NCBI GenBank assembly: GCA_019747895.1
Contig: JAIEQF010000028.1
Span: 1-45,409, forward strand
DNA: 45,409 nucleotides
Direction of reading: 5' to 3'
Origin: Chthoniobacterales bacterium
GTDB taxonomy: Bacteria; Verrucomicrobiota; Verrucomicrobiia; Chthoniobacterales; UBA6821
Under the pieces are notes generated by a model. It searched no databases. It was not told the DNA's origin and was given only the letters and a program-made list of their open reading frames with translations. This document shows positions 26,344 through 34,874 of this stretch, in pieces. Within the stretch, counting starts at the first letter, position 1. Each line of letters begins with the position of its first letter. The position numbers were made by a program, and so were the translations under genes.

Positions 26344-26409
26344 AATAAAGTATAAAAATAATCGTGAAAATTGATGTTCGCAAGAGAGGAACCGTTTTTC
26401 ACTGAGAAA

Positions 26410-26652
26410 CTATTTTTTTGAATTTGGCTTCACCCAAATTTTTTTTGCCAAGTCATGACTTAGCGCTAATCGTGTCCCACAAACATTACAAATGATTTGC
26501 CCTCCTCTGCTTAACAACTGAATTTCTGCTTTCTCACACAAGCCGACTTCGCGCAAGCGACGACAAAGCTTTTCGTTACCTTCTAGACGGTCGACCAATA
26601 AAACGGGCCCAGGTTCTGCTTCAGAAAGGGGTTTCGGCAATGACAAACTCAT
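26410..26652 (-). CDS. feoA: Second FeoA-domain protein
   Basis: The 80 aa have the FeoA fold pattern VLLVDRLEGNEKLCRRLREVGLCEKAEIQLLSRGGQIICNVCGTRLALSHDLAKKIWV. Unlike its neighbour, it has a Cys pair CNVC in the last strands and Cys residues at LCR and LCE, so it may bind a metal. Many bacteria carry two FeoA proteins in one operon. It is the first gene of the Feo-NUDIX-fucosyltransferase run. An inverted ACTCGTT-type heptad pair separates it from the divergent methyltransferase gene, so the promoter of the operon must lie in or near that hairpin. Confidence 0.85.
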   Translation of the reverse strand: MSLSLPKPLSEAEPGPVLLVDRLEGNEKLCRRLREVGLCEKAEIQLLSRGGQIICNVCGTRLALSHDLAKKIWVKPNSKK

Positions 26653-26660
26653 AAATGCAA

Positions 26661-26803
26661 GTAAAGAGTAACGGGTAACGAGTAACGAGTATATTTTTAT
26701 TCGGCAAATTCAAATTAAAGATTGTATCATTATATATCAGATTTATCAAAATACGTTCTTTGCTTCACCATGACCCGTTACTCGTTACCCGTTACTCGTT
26801 ACT
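26661..26803. repeat. Inverted heptad-repeat pair (ACTCGTT type) between feoA and a methyltransferase gene
   Basis: The left arm (26661-26691) is GTAAAGA-GTAACGG-GTAACGA-GTAACGA. The right arm (26771-26803) is TGACCCGTTACTCGTTACCC and further units, its reverse complement. The loop of about 80 nt is AT-rich. It shares TTCGGCAAATTCAAATTAAA-like loop sequence with the pair at 27818. The right arm ends 2 nt before the methyltransferase ATG. Confidence 0.88.
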
Positions 26804-26805
26804 AA

Positions 26806-27771
26806 ATGCATCCTCATTTTGCGAGATTTCAAAAATTGGCAGAACTTGTCGATGGAGCCAATACTGTCAATCAAGCGCTTATCGACTTTCATCAAAATAA
26901 AACCTCGTCAGTCATCAAAGGAAGGAATGTTATTGCTGGCTATGTCCGTGGCTGGGGGCTCCAGTTTAATATTATTCGTTCTTTTATTCAGCAAGATCCT
27001 ATTTATCGCGAAAGCTTGAAACTGGTTGAAGGAATTCACCTCACTCATGAAGTATCCTTAATGAATATTTTTCTGATCATGAAGTATGGATTAAAAAATC
27101 TAGAGCGTTTTAAATATTGTTGTAGTCGATGCAGTGCCAGGAACGAGGCGCACAGTACCGCAGTGTATTCTGATACTCGAGGACACGAGCACCGGAGTGA
27201 CACCACAATGCGCGACTCCAGCAATATTAAAAATGCTCTAGAAGGCGACATTATTGAATTTGGTTCCTACCACGGAGGATCTGCTATTTTCATGGCCAAC
27301 GTAGCAAAGAGACTTGGGATGACAGGCACTGTTTATGCATTGGATACTTTTACAGGCCTTCCTGCAGCTGATCCCGTTCTTGATTTTCTCGTGACAAATG
27401 ATTTTAAAAATACTTCTTTTGAATCTTTGTCTGAGCGCATCAGTAAACTTGATTTACCCAATCTCGTTCCTATTAAAGGCCCTTTTCAAAAAACGGCACC
27501 TGCCTTGTTGCGTCGTTCTCAAAAAATTTTATTAGCTTATCTTGATTGTAAAACTTACGAGTCGACACATTACGCTCTTTCTTCGGTCCTTCCTCACATG
27601 CACCCTGCAGGTGGATATATCTTGTTGCACGATCCGATTCATAGCAATGGCCTAGGACCTCTTCAAGCCATGGAAGAGATGATTGAGACTCATCAACTCT
27701 ACGCGGAGCAGGCCTATCCGCATATGGTCTATCGTTATCCGAAACTCTGTTCACAAGCGAATCAGTTTTGA
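26806..27771 (+). CDS. TylF-like methyltransferase with in-frame repeat insertion, probably degenerate
   Basis: The 321 aa are related to the 257-aa gene product at 27978 and to the TylF/MycF macrocin O-methyltransferases. The SAM-binding part is GDIIEFGSYHGGSAIFMANVA, then GTVYALDTFTGLPAADP. Between KYGLKNLE and LEGDIIEFG the sibling has no extra residues, whereas this protein has 46 extra, encoded by a 142-bp long-hairpin element. The metal-site Asp motif DCDLYE of the sibling is DCKTYE here, and its FDD is LHD, so this copy may have lost catalysis. The frame is fully open, so I do not call it a pseudogene. A heptad-repeat arm precedes the ATG by 2 nt. Confidence 0.75.
   Translation: MHPHFARFQKLAELVDGANTVNQALIDFHQNKTSSVIKGRNVIAGYVRGWGLQFNIIRSFIQQDPIYRESLKLVEGIHLTHEVSLMNIFLIMKYGLKNLERFKYCCSRCSARNEAHSTAVYSDTRGHEHRSDTTMRDSSNIKNALEGDIIEFGSYHGGSAIFMANVAKRLGMTGTVYALDTFTGLPAADPVLDFLVTNDFKNTSFESLSERISKLDLPNLVPIKGPFQKTAPALLRRSQKILLAYLDCKTYESTHYALSSVLPHMHPAGGYILLHDPIHSNGLGPLQAMEEMIETHQLYAEQAYPHMVYRYPKLCSQANQF
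27100..27241. repeat. Long-hairpin element, family 1, copy C, inside a methyltransferase gene
   Basis: The arms CTAGAGCGTTTTAAATATTG and CAATATTAAAAATGCTCTAG are inverse, with TCTAGA at both ends. The core has GAGCACCGGAGTGACA and a TGATACTCG tip that match the other copies. Compared with the sibling gene at 27978, this segment is a pure insertion (46 codons) between two adjacent residues. It has no stop codon in the methyltransferase frame. Confidence 0.9.
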
Positions 27772-27817
27772 AAATGAACATTTATTTTTGTCTGATACTC
27801 GATTCAACTACAGACAA

Positions 27818-27970
27818 AGTAATGAGTAATGAATAACGGGTAACGAGTGCAATAGTTGTCTTCGTCAAATTCTAAATAAAAGAACCAATCATCACGGATT
27901 AATTTTCCCAAACTTATTATTTTTGTCTGTTCATATTCACTCGTTACTCGTTACCCGCTACTCGTTACTT
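27818..27970. repeat. Inverted heptad-repeat pair (ACTCGTT type) between the two methyltransferase genes
   Basis: The left arm (27818-27850) is GTAATGA-GTAATGA-ATAACGG-GTAACGA-GTG. The right arm (27936-27970) is CACTCGTTACTCGTTACCCG and further units. Arms and loop resemble the pair at 26661, so this may be a co-duplicate of the methyltransferase genes. Confidence 0.88.
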
Positions 27971-27977
27971 TTCTATT

Positions 27978-28751
27978 ATGCCTCATTCATATCAAGAGTT
28001 AGTAATATCTTTTCTTGAGAATGCCAATCACCCTAAACGCAACGGCATTCTTCAAGGGCGAAACGTGATGGCAGGCTACGCTCGTGCCTCTGCTCTTCAA
28101 TGCAACGCGATTCATCCCTTTATCGCCAACGATCCGCTTTATATTGAAAGCAGAGCGTTGATACAGCATCGTCCACTGCTGACCGAATCTCGTTTGATCA
28201 ATCTTTTTCTCATTCTCAAATATGGTTTAAAAGGACTTGAGGGAGATATCATCGAGTTTGGAGCCTATCGTGGAGGATCTGCTATTTTCTTAGCCAATGT
28301 CGCTCGCGGACTTGGTCTTTCAACGACTGTTTATGCGCTCGATACATTTGAAGGAATGCCCACCTCAGACCCTACTCTCAATTTTCATCATGCAACCGAT
28401 TTTGCGAATGTTTCTTTTCAAGAACTCTTGGAGTACAAAGAAAAATGCGGACTTACTAATTTAGTTTTGATCAAAGGCCGCTTTGAAGAGACGGCGCGCC
28501 CGCTTTTAGAAAAAAGTCAAAATATTGTTTTAGCTCATATCGATTGCGATCTTTATGAAGGAACGCGTTATGCCATCAAGACAACCCTTCCTCACTTTCA
28601 TCCTGGAGGAGGATATCTTGTCTTTGATGATGCCCTACAAAGCACTTGTCTTGGGGCTTTGCAGGCTGTTGAAGAGATGATTCAACAACATCACCTCCGC
28701 GCAGAACAATCGTTCCCGCATTTAGTTTATCGGTATCCAAAAGTATGCTGA
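27978..28751 (+). CDS. TylF-like SAM-dependent methyltransferase
   Basis: This 257-aa class I methyltransferase resembles the macrocin O-methyltransferase (TylF, PF05711) family. Members methylate hydroxyl groups of sugars on macrolides or cell-surface glycans and use a Mg ion. Motif I reads EGDIIEFGAYRGGSAIFLANVA (about 93-114), followed by TTVYALDTFEGMP, and the candidate metal site is IDCDLYEGT with FDDALQ downstream. It is the intact sibling of the gene at 26806, and the two may be duplicates with the same N-terminal ILQGRNVMAGYARA segment. Context with rhamnose/fucose genes suggests sugar methylation, but the substrate cannot be determined. Confidence 0.82.
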   Translation: MPHSYQELVISFLENANHPKRNGILQGRNVMAGYARASALQCNAIHPFIANDPLYIESRALIQHRPLLTESRLINLFLILKYGLKGLEGDIIEFGAYRGGSAIFLANVARGLGLSTTVYALDTFEGMPTSDPTLNFHHATDFANVSFQELLEYKEKCGLTNLVLIKGRFEETARPLLEKSQNIVLAHIDCDLYEGTRYAIKTTLPHFHPGGGYLVFDDALQSTCLGALQAVEEMIQQHHLRAEQSFPHLVYRYPKVC

Positions 28752-28757
28752 GAAAAG

Positions 28758-28916
28758 AATTCACAGGGATGGAAGCGATGGAAGGGATATTTTAAATAAT
28801 CTTTTAAAGTTTTATTTTTTAAATTTCCTCTCAAAAATTTTTGACTGCATTCCTAAAAAAGCAATTTCAGACTTATTAAAATTCTTTCATCGCTTCCATA
28901 CCTGTGAATCCCTTCA
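28758..28916. repeat. Inverted GATGGAAG-type repeat pair between a methyltransferase gene and clpB
   Basis: The left arm (28758-28789) has AATTCACAGGGATGGAAGCG and ATGGAAGGGAT. The right arm (28887-28916) has ATCGCTTCCATACCTGTGAA and TCCCTTCA, its inverse. The loop of about 95 nt is A/T-only in long stretches. The right arm reaches the clpB stop codon. It lies between convergent genes. Confidence 0.8.
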
Positions 28917-31487
28917 CTTTTTCTTTGTAAACGTCAATTTGTCCTTCTCAACATTGACGACAACTGTATCCCCTTCGCCCAAGGTTCCATCAAGAATTTC
29001 CATACTCAATGGATCTAAAATCTTTTGTTGAATGACTCGCCTGAGTGGGCGGGCGCCATAAGCAGGATCGTATCCTTCTTTAGCCAAATAGAGTTTTGCT
29101 TTTTCAGAAAGTTCCAACTGAATTTTTTGTTTTTCAAGGCGATACAGGAGACGTCTCAGCTGGATCGTGACGATCTCTCCGATTTCTTTGTCAGTGAGAC
29201 GATCAAAAATCACAATCTCATCAATGCGGTTGAGGAATTCCGGCCGAAAGTGTCCTCTCAGCGCTTCCATCACACGGCGATTCCGTTCTTCCACTTCCAA
29301 ATCTTCCATGATCGCGATGCTGCCAATGTTACTCGTCATGATGATAACGGTATTTTTGAAATCAACGGTACGGCCTTGTCCATCGGTGATGCGCCCATCA
29401 TCGAGCACTTGTAAGAGCACATTGAAAACATCACTGTGGGCTTTTTCAACTTCATCAAAAAGAATGACGCTGTAGGGCTTTCGGCGCACAGCCTCGCTCA
29501 ACTGCCCCCCCTCATCATATCCAACATATCCAGGAGGAGCTCCAATCAAGCGCGCCACGGTGTGCTTTTCCATGTACTCACTCATGTCGAGACGCACGAT
29601 CGCATTCTCATCATCAAAAAGAAATTCAGCGAGCGCTTTAGAAAGTTCCGTTTTTCCAACTCCTGTTGGCCCTAAGAACATGAACGAACCGATCGGTCGA
29701 TTTTCTTCCTGCAGGCCTGCACAAGCGCGGCGAACGGCATTGGAAACAGCTTTGATCGCCTGCTGTTGCCCGACAACGCGCTCGATGAGACGCTCTTCCA
29801 TCTTGATGAGTTTTTGCCGCTCTCCTTCCTGTAAGTTCGAAACAGGGATGCCGGTCCAGACAGCAACAACTTTAGCGATATCCTCCTCGGTCACTTCTTC
29901 CTTGAGCAAGGCTTGCTGCCCTCCTTTGGCCATCTTGGCATTGTGATCCTCTAACTGCTTCGTCAATTCAGGAATACGACCATACTGAATCTCACTCGCT
30001 TTCCCAAAATCACCTTGCCTCTGCACGGTAGCCAATTCATTTTTGAGTCGCTCAATCTCCTCATTCAATTTTTGAGATTTTCCAATCTCTTCCTTTTCCT
30101 TTTGCCACCTAGCTTTGAGCGTGGATGCCGTTTCTTTAATAGCTGATAACTCTTTTTCTAATTTTTCAAGACGCTCTTTGCTCGCAGCATCTTTTTCTTT
30201 GCGCAAAGCCTGACGCTCCATTTCCAACATCATGATCGATCGCTCTTGTTGATCAATCTCCGTGGGCATCGAATCCAATTCAATCTTCAATCGCGAAGCC
30301 GCTTCATCAATGAGATCAACGGCTTTGTCAGGCAAAAAGCGATCTGAAATGTAACGATGTGAAAGCACAGCCGCTGCAACCAGCGCTGCATCTTGAATAC
30401 GGACGCCATGATGAATTTCATAGCGTTCCTTGAGGCCACGCAAAATCGCAATCGTATCTTCCACGCTCGGTTCATTGACCACAACAGGCTGAAAGCGCCG
30501 CTCGAGAGCGGCATCTTTTTCAATGTACTTGCGATACTCATCCAACGTTGTAGCACCGATGGTGCGCAACTCACCACGCGCCAACTGAGGTTTGAGAAGA
30601 TTGGAGGCGTCGACCGCTCCTTCGGCAGCGCCTGCGCCAACGATGGTATGCAGCTCATCGATGAAGAGAATAATTTTTCCTTCAGAATCGGTAACCTCTT
30701 TTAAAAAAGCTTTGAGTCGATCTTCAAACTCTCCACGAAATTTTGCTCCAGCAATCATCGATCCGAGATCCATCGCGATGACTTTTTTATTTTTGAGCGA
30801 CTCAGGCACATCACCACTCACAATGCGGCGCGCGAGCCCTTCCACAATCGCGGTCTTACCAACACCTGGTTCACCGATGAGGACAGGATTATTTTTAGTC
30901 CGTCGCGAAAGCACCTGCATTGTCCGGCGAATCTCTTCATCACGACCAATGACGGGATCGATTTTGCCTTGACGTGCTAGCTCCGTCAAATCGCGTCCAT
31001 ATTTTTCAAGCGACTGATATTTTCCCTCTGGATTTTGATCCGTCACACGTTGACTTCCGCGCACCTCCACCAGCGCTTTCATTAGCTTGTCACGCAAAAC
31101 CCCTTGTTCTTTGAGAAGCGAGGCAGCTTTATTTTTCTCATCGCTCAATGCCAATAAATAATGTTCGGCGCTGAGGTATTCATCTTTTAATTTTTCTTGT
31201 TCTTTTTCTGCCTGATCAATCGTCTTGCGGAGATCATTGCCCACAAAAGGTTGGGCTCCTCCCTGCACTCGAGAACGAGTAGCAATCTGAGATTCCAATT
31301 GAGTCATCACGGAGGAAGTTGCCACGCCCATTTTTTCTAGCAACGGTCGCGCCAATCCTTCACTTTGTTCGAGGAGCGCTAACAAGAAATGCTCGTTATC
31401 GATCTCTTGCTGGCCATGTTTTGAAGTCAGATCAAGGGCTCCTTGAAGAGCCTCTTGCATTTTTGTGGTGAATTTATCGGGGCGCAT
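28914..31487 (-). CDS. clpB: ATP-dependent disaggregase ClpB
   Basis: ClpB is a ring-shaped AAA+ chaperone that works with DnaK to pull proteins out of aggregates. The 857 aa match the family: an N-terminal Clp_N domain (about 1-145), NBD1 with Walker A GEPGVGKT near 205 and Walker B LFIDELHT, the coiled-coil M domain (about 400-520, rich in Lys/Glu) that marks ClpB rather than ClpA/C, and NBD2 with GPTGVGKT near 605 and LFDEVEKAH. The C-terminal part ends with [14 protein letters not shown]. The start [14 protein letters not shown] is typical. No CIRCE element or other heat-shock operator was recognised in its leader, which instead contains a CTATAGG repeat arm. Confidence 0.97.
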   Translation of the reverse strand: MRPDKFTTKMQEALQGALDLTSKHGQQEIDNEHFLLALLEQSEGLARPLLEKMGVATSSVMTQLESQIATRSRVQGGAQPFVGNDLRKTIDQAEKEQEKLKDEYLSAEHYLLALSDEKNKAASLLKEQGVLRDKLMKALVEVRGSQRVTDQNPEGKYQSLEKYGRDLTELARQGKIDPVIGRDEEIRRTMQVLSRRTKNNPVLIGEPGVGKTAIVEGLARRIVSGDVPESLKNKKVIAMDLGSMIAGAKFRGEFEDRLKAFLKEVTDSEGKIILFIDELHTIVGAGAAEGAVDASNLLKPQLARGELRTIGATTLDEYRKYIEKDAALERRFQPVVVNEPSVEDTIAILRGLKERYEIHHGVRIQDAALVAAAVLSHRYISDRFLPDKAVDLIDEAASRLKIELDSMPTEIDQQERSIMMLEMERQALRKEKDAASKERLEKLEKELSAIKETASTLKARWQKEKEEIGKSQKLNEEIERLKNELATVQRQGDFGKASEIQYGRIPELTKQLEDHNAKMAKGGQQALLKEEVTEEDIAKVVAVWTGIPVSNLQEGERQKLIKMEERLIERVVGQQQAIKAVSNAVRRACAGLQEENRPIGSFMFLGPTGVGKTELSKALAEFLFDDENAIVRLDMSEYMEKHTVARLIGAPPGYVGYDEGGQLSEAVRRKPYSVILFDEVEKAHSDVFNVLLQVLDDGRITDGQGRTVDFKNTVIIMTSNIGSIAIMEDLEVEERNRRVMEALRGHFRPEFLNRIDEIVIFDRLTDKEIGEIVTIQLRRLLYRLEKQKIQLELSEKAKLYLAKEGYDPAYGARPLRRVIQQKILDPLSMEILDGTLGEGDTVVVNVEKDKLTFTKKK

Positions 31488-31492
31488 AAAAT

Positions 31493-31666
31493 AAGCTGTA
31501 GGTTATAGGCTATAGGCTATAGGTAAAAATAATTGAAACCCAATCTTAATTTTAATGTCCATTTTATTCTCTTGCTTTAATGCATAAAAACAATGCTACA
31601 ACGTTCAGAGCACCTTTTAATTACATGAAGAAATTCCTACAGCCTACAGCCTATAGTCTACAGTCT
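31493..31666. repeat. Inverted heptad-repeat pair (CTATAGG / CAGCCTA type) between clpB and a lipoprotein gene
   Basis: The left arm (31493-31524) is GCTGTAGGTTATAGGCTATA and further units with a 7-nt period. The right arm (31638-31666) is CTACAGCCTACAGCCTATAG and further units, its inverse. The right arm codes for LQPTAYSLQS in the signal peptide of the lipoprotein gene. Confidence 0.85.
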
Positions 31667-32173
31667 TTTCTCCTCTGCCTTTTTTTCTCCAGCTGCGCTC
31701 ATCACGAACTTCCAACTTATGAAAAGCCACTGCCACGGATGGCTGTTGAAAAAATCCGTACAACAGCATACACACACACGGAGAAGGATCATTGCCGCTA
31801 TGGCTATTGTTCGGCGTTAGGCACACCATTAAAAAATGGAAAAATTAATAGCGCTGCCGCTGACTGGTCACGCTGGCCAGCGGGAACCAAGTTTCGGATC
31901 AAAGCAACCAACGAAATTTTTATTGTCGATGATTATGGCTTTGCACTTGCTGGAACAAATACCATCGACCTCTACAAGCCAACACGAGCTAAAATGCACG
32001 AATGGGGGGTCCGCCGCGTGACGATTGAAATTTTAGAATGGGGCGATCCTTGGAAAAGTTACATCTACATGGCACGCGTCAAAGGCTACCGCCACATCAA
32101 ACGGATGATGCAAGAGATGGAACATTTCTATCCCGACCACCGAGCAAAAATATGCCCCGTGGTGAGATGTTAG
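31625..32173 (+). CDS. Lipoprotein with 3D (double-psi barrel) domain
   Basis: From the ATG at 31625 it has 182 aa. It starts with a lipoprotein signal peptide MKKFLQPTAYSLQSFLLCLF and the lipobox FSSC, with the lipidated Cys at 24. The mature part is a 3D domain (PF06725), found in lytic transglycosylases of the MltA/Rpf type: IRTTAYTH, GTKFRI, VDDYGFALAGTNTIDLY, with the conserved Asp residues of the barrel. It may cleave or bind peptidoglycan at the outer membrane. The first ten-odd residues of the signal peptide are encoded by a heptad-repeat arm. An upstream ATG (31580) would prepend 15 residues without a signal-like character and is rejected. Confidence 0.8.
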   Translation: MKKFLQPTAYSLQSFLLCLFFSSCAHHELPTYEKPLPRMAVEKIRTTAYTHTEKDHCRYGYCSALGTPLKNGKINSAAADWSRWPAGTKFRIKATNEIFIVDDYGFALAGTNTIDLYKPTRAKMHEWGVRRVTIEILEWGDPWKSYIYMARVKGYRHIKRMMQEMEHFYPDHRAKICPVVRC

Positions 32174-32218
32174 GCTGTAGGCCACTTCGCAGCAGGCTGC
32201 AGGAAAATTTGAGGGGAT

Positions 32219-32923
32219 TCATTTTCCATTACTACCGTCTTCATTGCCACTTGAAGCGGGAGCAGCAGGTGCCTCAACAATATTGAATCGGAAGGTTAGG
32301 ACCTTTGGTGCTGTGGAAAACTGACCATGATATGTAAAGGTCAAGGTTACCTCTCCTACAGCAGCGGCGTACAAGCAATAATACACTCCATACTTTTCAG
32401 TCATTCTCGACCACTGTTTTTTTGGCGGAAACACCGGCCGCGCTCCTTCATCTTCCCACCCTCCCACAAGGGGGTTGAGATTTTTATTGTCTTGTTGAAG
32501 TGACCATGGGTTTTTAAATAGATAATCTGAATTTTGATGATCATAGGTTCCCTCAATCAAACTTTTCCCTAAATCAATTTTAATCCACTGACCTTGAGAC
32601 ATTGTAATAATATTTTCTGCAGTGGTGTTTTCTAAAGCATCTCTCTTTGTGAACACAATTGGATTCACGCAAGGAGGCTCATCATCTGCCTCTACGTCTT
32701 CCAAAGTCTCAGTTAAAGGAACAAAAGTATCTGCCACTTGAGGAAACATGGCAGCCCCAACAAAATTAAGATTCATTTCAGTAGGATTAGGAAAATCTCC
32801 TGAATCTACAGCTGGAGGTTGAGGCTGCGTTGGAAAAGGGTCTTCTTGCGCCAACGTTTTTCCAGCAAGAAAAGTGAGACTCAGAAGCAAGGCGACAAAA
32901 AGAACGAGTGGGTTTGGTTTCAT
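32219..32923 (-). CDS. Secreted hypothetical protein with beta-sandwich C-terminus
   Basis: I do not recognise a named family. The 234 aa have a Sec signal peptide (NPLVLFVALLLSLTFLAGKTLAQ), a Pro-rich start of the mature part (DPFPTQPQPPAVDSGDFPNP), then about 190 aa ending in YYCLYAAAVGEVTLTFTYHG and VLTFRFNIVE. The repeated aromatic strand and the G-x-V/I-T-L-T-F strand resemble the last strands of chagasin-like (I42) or Ig-like domains and of the proteins at 16768 and 35017. It is convergent with the 3D lipoprotein gene (45 bp) and followed upstream by ispG on the same strand. The function is unknown. Confidence 0.65.
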   Translation of the reverse strand: MKPNPLVLFVALLLSLTFLAGKTLAQEDPFPTQPQPPAVDSGDFPNPTEMNLNFVGAAMFPQVADTFVPLTETLEDVEADDEPPCVNPIVFTKRDALENTTAENIITMSQGQWIKIDLGKSLIEGTYDHQNSDYLFKNPWSLQQDNKNLNPLVGGWEDEGARPVFPPKKQWSRMTEKYGVYYCLYAAAVGEVTLTFTYHGQFSTAPKVLTFRFNIVEAPAAPASSGNEDGSNGK

Positions 32924-33010
32924 AGGTCTCGCTTTTCTAGCGCTCGCATGCAGCCATGTAAAATAACTTTTACTTCAACTGCTTGATCATCCAGTCTCTA
33001 ACTTCTAGGC

Positions 33011-34771
33011 TCATTTAGGATCTACCCAGCGATCATGTTCGCGGATCAGCTCCACAAGACGTTCCACAGCCTCTGCCTGAGGAATATTAAATTTGACCGC
33101 TTTCTTGCCGACGTAGAGATTAATTTTTCCTGGAGCGCCGCCGACATAACCAAAGTCAGCATCGGCCATTTCGCCAGGTCCATTGACAATGCACCCCATG
33201 ATGGCGATGCGAACACCCTTGAGATGATTGGTGGCAGCCCTGATGTGAGCCGTTGTCTCTTGCAAATTAAAAAGTGTCCGACCGCACGAAGGACAAGCCA
33301 CGTAATCTGTTTTAAAAATCCGCACCCCTGCTGCCTGCAAAATATTGTAAGCCAAGCGGAGCGAGGCTCCAGGAGCCGCTTCCCGCCTGATGAGAATGGC
33401 ATCGCCAATTCCATCGCAGAGCAACGATCCGATAATTGTGGAAGCAGCGAGTAAATTTTTTGCAAAATCATCTGTTTCTTTTGAGGAGAGATCTAACGTA
33501 TCTTTAAGCAAAATCGGATGCCTTGCAGGAATTCGTGCCACTAACAATCGAAAAGCTGCAATCGGTCCTAGCTCGATGCCATCACGCACGGTGACAAGCT
33601 GAGGCATTTTTTCTTTTTCTAAAATGACAACCTCTTCATCAGAACGTGGGTCAATTTCTCGTAGTGGCAAATCTTCAAGAATGAGTTCTGGTTGATACTC
33701 TCCCATCTGTTCTAATTTGTGGGCCACCGCTTCATGAGTAGCACGCGGCACCACCACGCGCACCAAAGAATCACCACCAACCTCCAAGCCTTTTACCATA
33801 AGCCTTTCTGAGGCGCGTCGCTGATAGTCAAACAAAGGCCAAGTCGGAGCTTGATCTTCATATCCTTCAGCCTCCAGCCTCCAGCCTCCAGCCTGGGCAT
33901 TGCGAAGCAATGCCCTTGCTACCGGAATTTCATATTTACTATCTTCCGTCAGCGAAACACGAATCGTGTCCCCAATTCCATCAGCCAGCAACGAGCCAAC
34001 TCCTATCGCACTTTTAATACGCCCATCTTCGCCATCGCCGGCCTCAGTTACGCCTAAATGAATCGGATAATTCCAATCATCTCCTTCTTCATTTAATCGA
34101 GTTACCAACAATCGATAAGCTGCAATCATGACTTTGGGATTGGAGGCCTTCATCGAAAAAACAAAGTTGTGATAATCAAGGTCACGCGCAATCCGTGCAA
34201 ATTCCAAGGCGCTCTCCACCATGCCACGAGGTGAATCACCAAAACGATTCATAATCCGATCGCTCAACGAGCCATGATTCGTTCCGATGCGCATCGCAAC
34301 ACCACGTTCCTTGCAACGCTCAACCAGGGGCGTAAAGCGCTGTCGAATCCTTTCTAACTCTGCTTCGTACTCCAGATCGCTATATTCGCGAACATTAAAT
34401 TTTTTAGAGTCTGCAAAATTTCCAGGATTGATCCGAATCTTCTCTACCCAGAGAGCCGCTTCCATCGCGGCTTCTGGCTTAAAATGAATATCAGCCACCA
34501 GCGGCACGTCGCATCCAGCAGCAATCAATGCCGCTTTGATATTTTTTAAATTCGCAGCATCTTTGACGGTCGGTGCTGTAACGCGAACAATTTCACATCC
34601 TGCTTCCACCAGCTCCAAAGTCTCACGCACACAGTTTTCTGTGTTCATCGTGTCAGAGGTCAACATCGACTGCACGCGAATGGGATGAGTACCTCCCATC
34701 GCAAGTGAACCAATCGTTACGACACGAGAAGAACGACGTTGATAATGGTAGAGGCTGTTGCAATAAAGCAT
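33011..34771 (-). CDS. ispG: 4-hydroxy-3-methylbut-2-enyl diphosphate synthase, long form
   Basis: IspG (GcpE) carries out the penultimate step of the MEP isoprenoid pathway, reductive ring opening of MEcPP, with a 4Fe-4S cluster. The 586 aa are of the long, three-domain type (TIM barrel, inserted middle domain, Fe-S domain) seen in plants, Chlamydiae and Bacteroidetes. E. coli-type enzymes have about 370. Cluster Cys motifs are ACPSCGR (C493, C496) and MGCIVNGPGE (C527), and the barrel starts with GGTHPIRVQSMLTSDT. At about residues 291-302 (AQAGGWRLEAEG), at the barrel/insert junction, four CAGCCTC heptads and a hairpin lie in the gene. Confidence 0.95.
   Translation of the reverse strand: MLYCNSLYHYQRRSSRVVTIGSLAMGGTHPIRVQSMLTSDTMNTENCVRETLELVEAGCEIVRVTAPTVKDAANLKNIKAALIAAGCDVPLVADIHFKPEAAMEAALWVEKIRINPGNFADSKKFNVREYSDLEYEAELERIRQRFTPLVERCKERGVAMRIGTNHGSLSDRIMNRFGDSPRGMVESALEFARIARDLDYHNFVFSMKASNPKVMIAAYRLLVTRLNEEGDDWNYPIHLGVTEAGDGEDGRIKSAIGVGSLLADGIGDTIRVSLTEDSKYEIPVARALLRNAQAGGWRLEAEGYEDQAPTWPLFDYQRRASERLMVKGLEVGGDSLVRVVVPRATHEAVAHKLEQMGEYQPELILEDLPLREIDPRSDEEVVILEKEKMPQLVTVRDGIELGPIAAFRLLVARIPARHPILLKDTLDLSSKETDDFAKNLLAASTIIGSLLCDGIGDAILIRREAAPGASLRLAYNILQAAGVRIFKTDYVACPSCGRTLFNLQETTAHIRAATNHLKGVRIAIMGCIVNGPGEMADADFGYVGGAPGKINLYVGKKAVKFNIPQAEAVERLVELIREHDRWVDPK
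33865..33922 (-). repeat. CAGCCTC heptads and mini-hairpin inside ispG
   Basis: Four near-perfect 7-nt units (CAGCCTC x3, then CAGCCTG, from 33868) are directly followed by the perfect hairpin GGGCATTGC-GAA-GCAATGCCC (33895-33915). They code for a non-conserved joint of IspG. Confidence 0.85.
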
Positions 34772-34807
34772 GAAAAGAAATTAATCATAAAGAACGCAAA
34801 GCAAAAC

Positions 34808-34846
34808 CAAAAAAGAAAAAACGAGAGAAGCAATGCTCCTCTCGTT
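34808..34846 (-). terminator. Rho-independent terminator
   Basis: Read on the minus strand, the stem AACGAGAGGAGC pairs with GCTTCTCTCGTT (one mismatch, 3-nt loop) and is followed by TTTTTCTTTTTT. It lies downstream of the secreted-protein gene at 35017, beyond the long-hairpin element, and upstream of ispG. Confidence 0.85.
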
Positions 34847-34874
34847 TCCTCATTAAAATTTGATTTCTTTTATT

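Noticed and set aside
26653-26805. Riboswitch or Fur box in the feoA-methyltransferase gap
   Set aside because: The visible structure is the inverted heptad pair; no Fur-box-like GATAATGATNATC pattern or known riboswitch core was recognised by eye.
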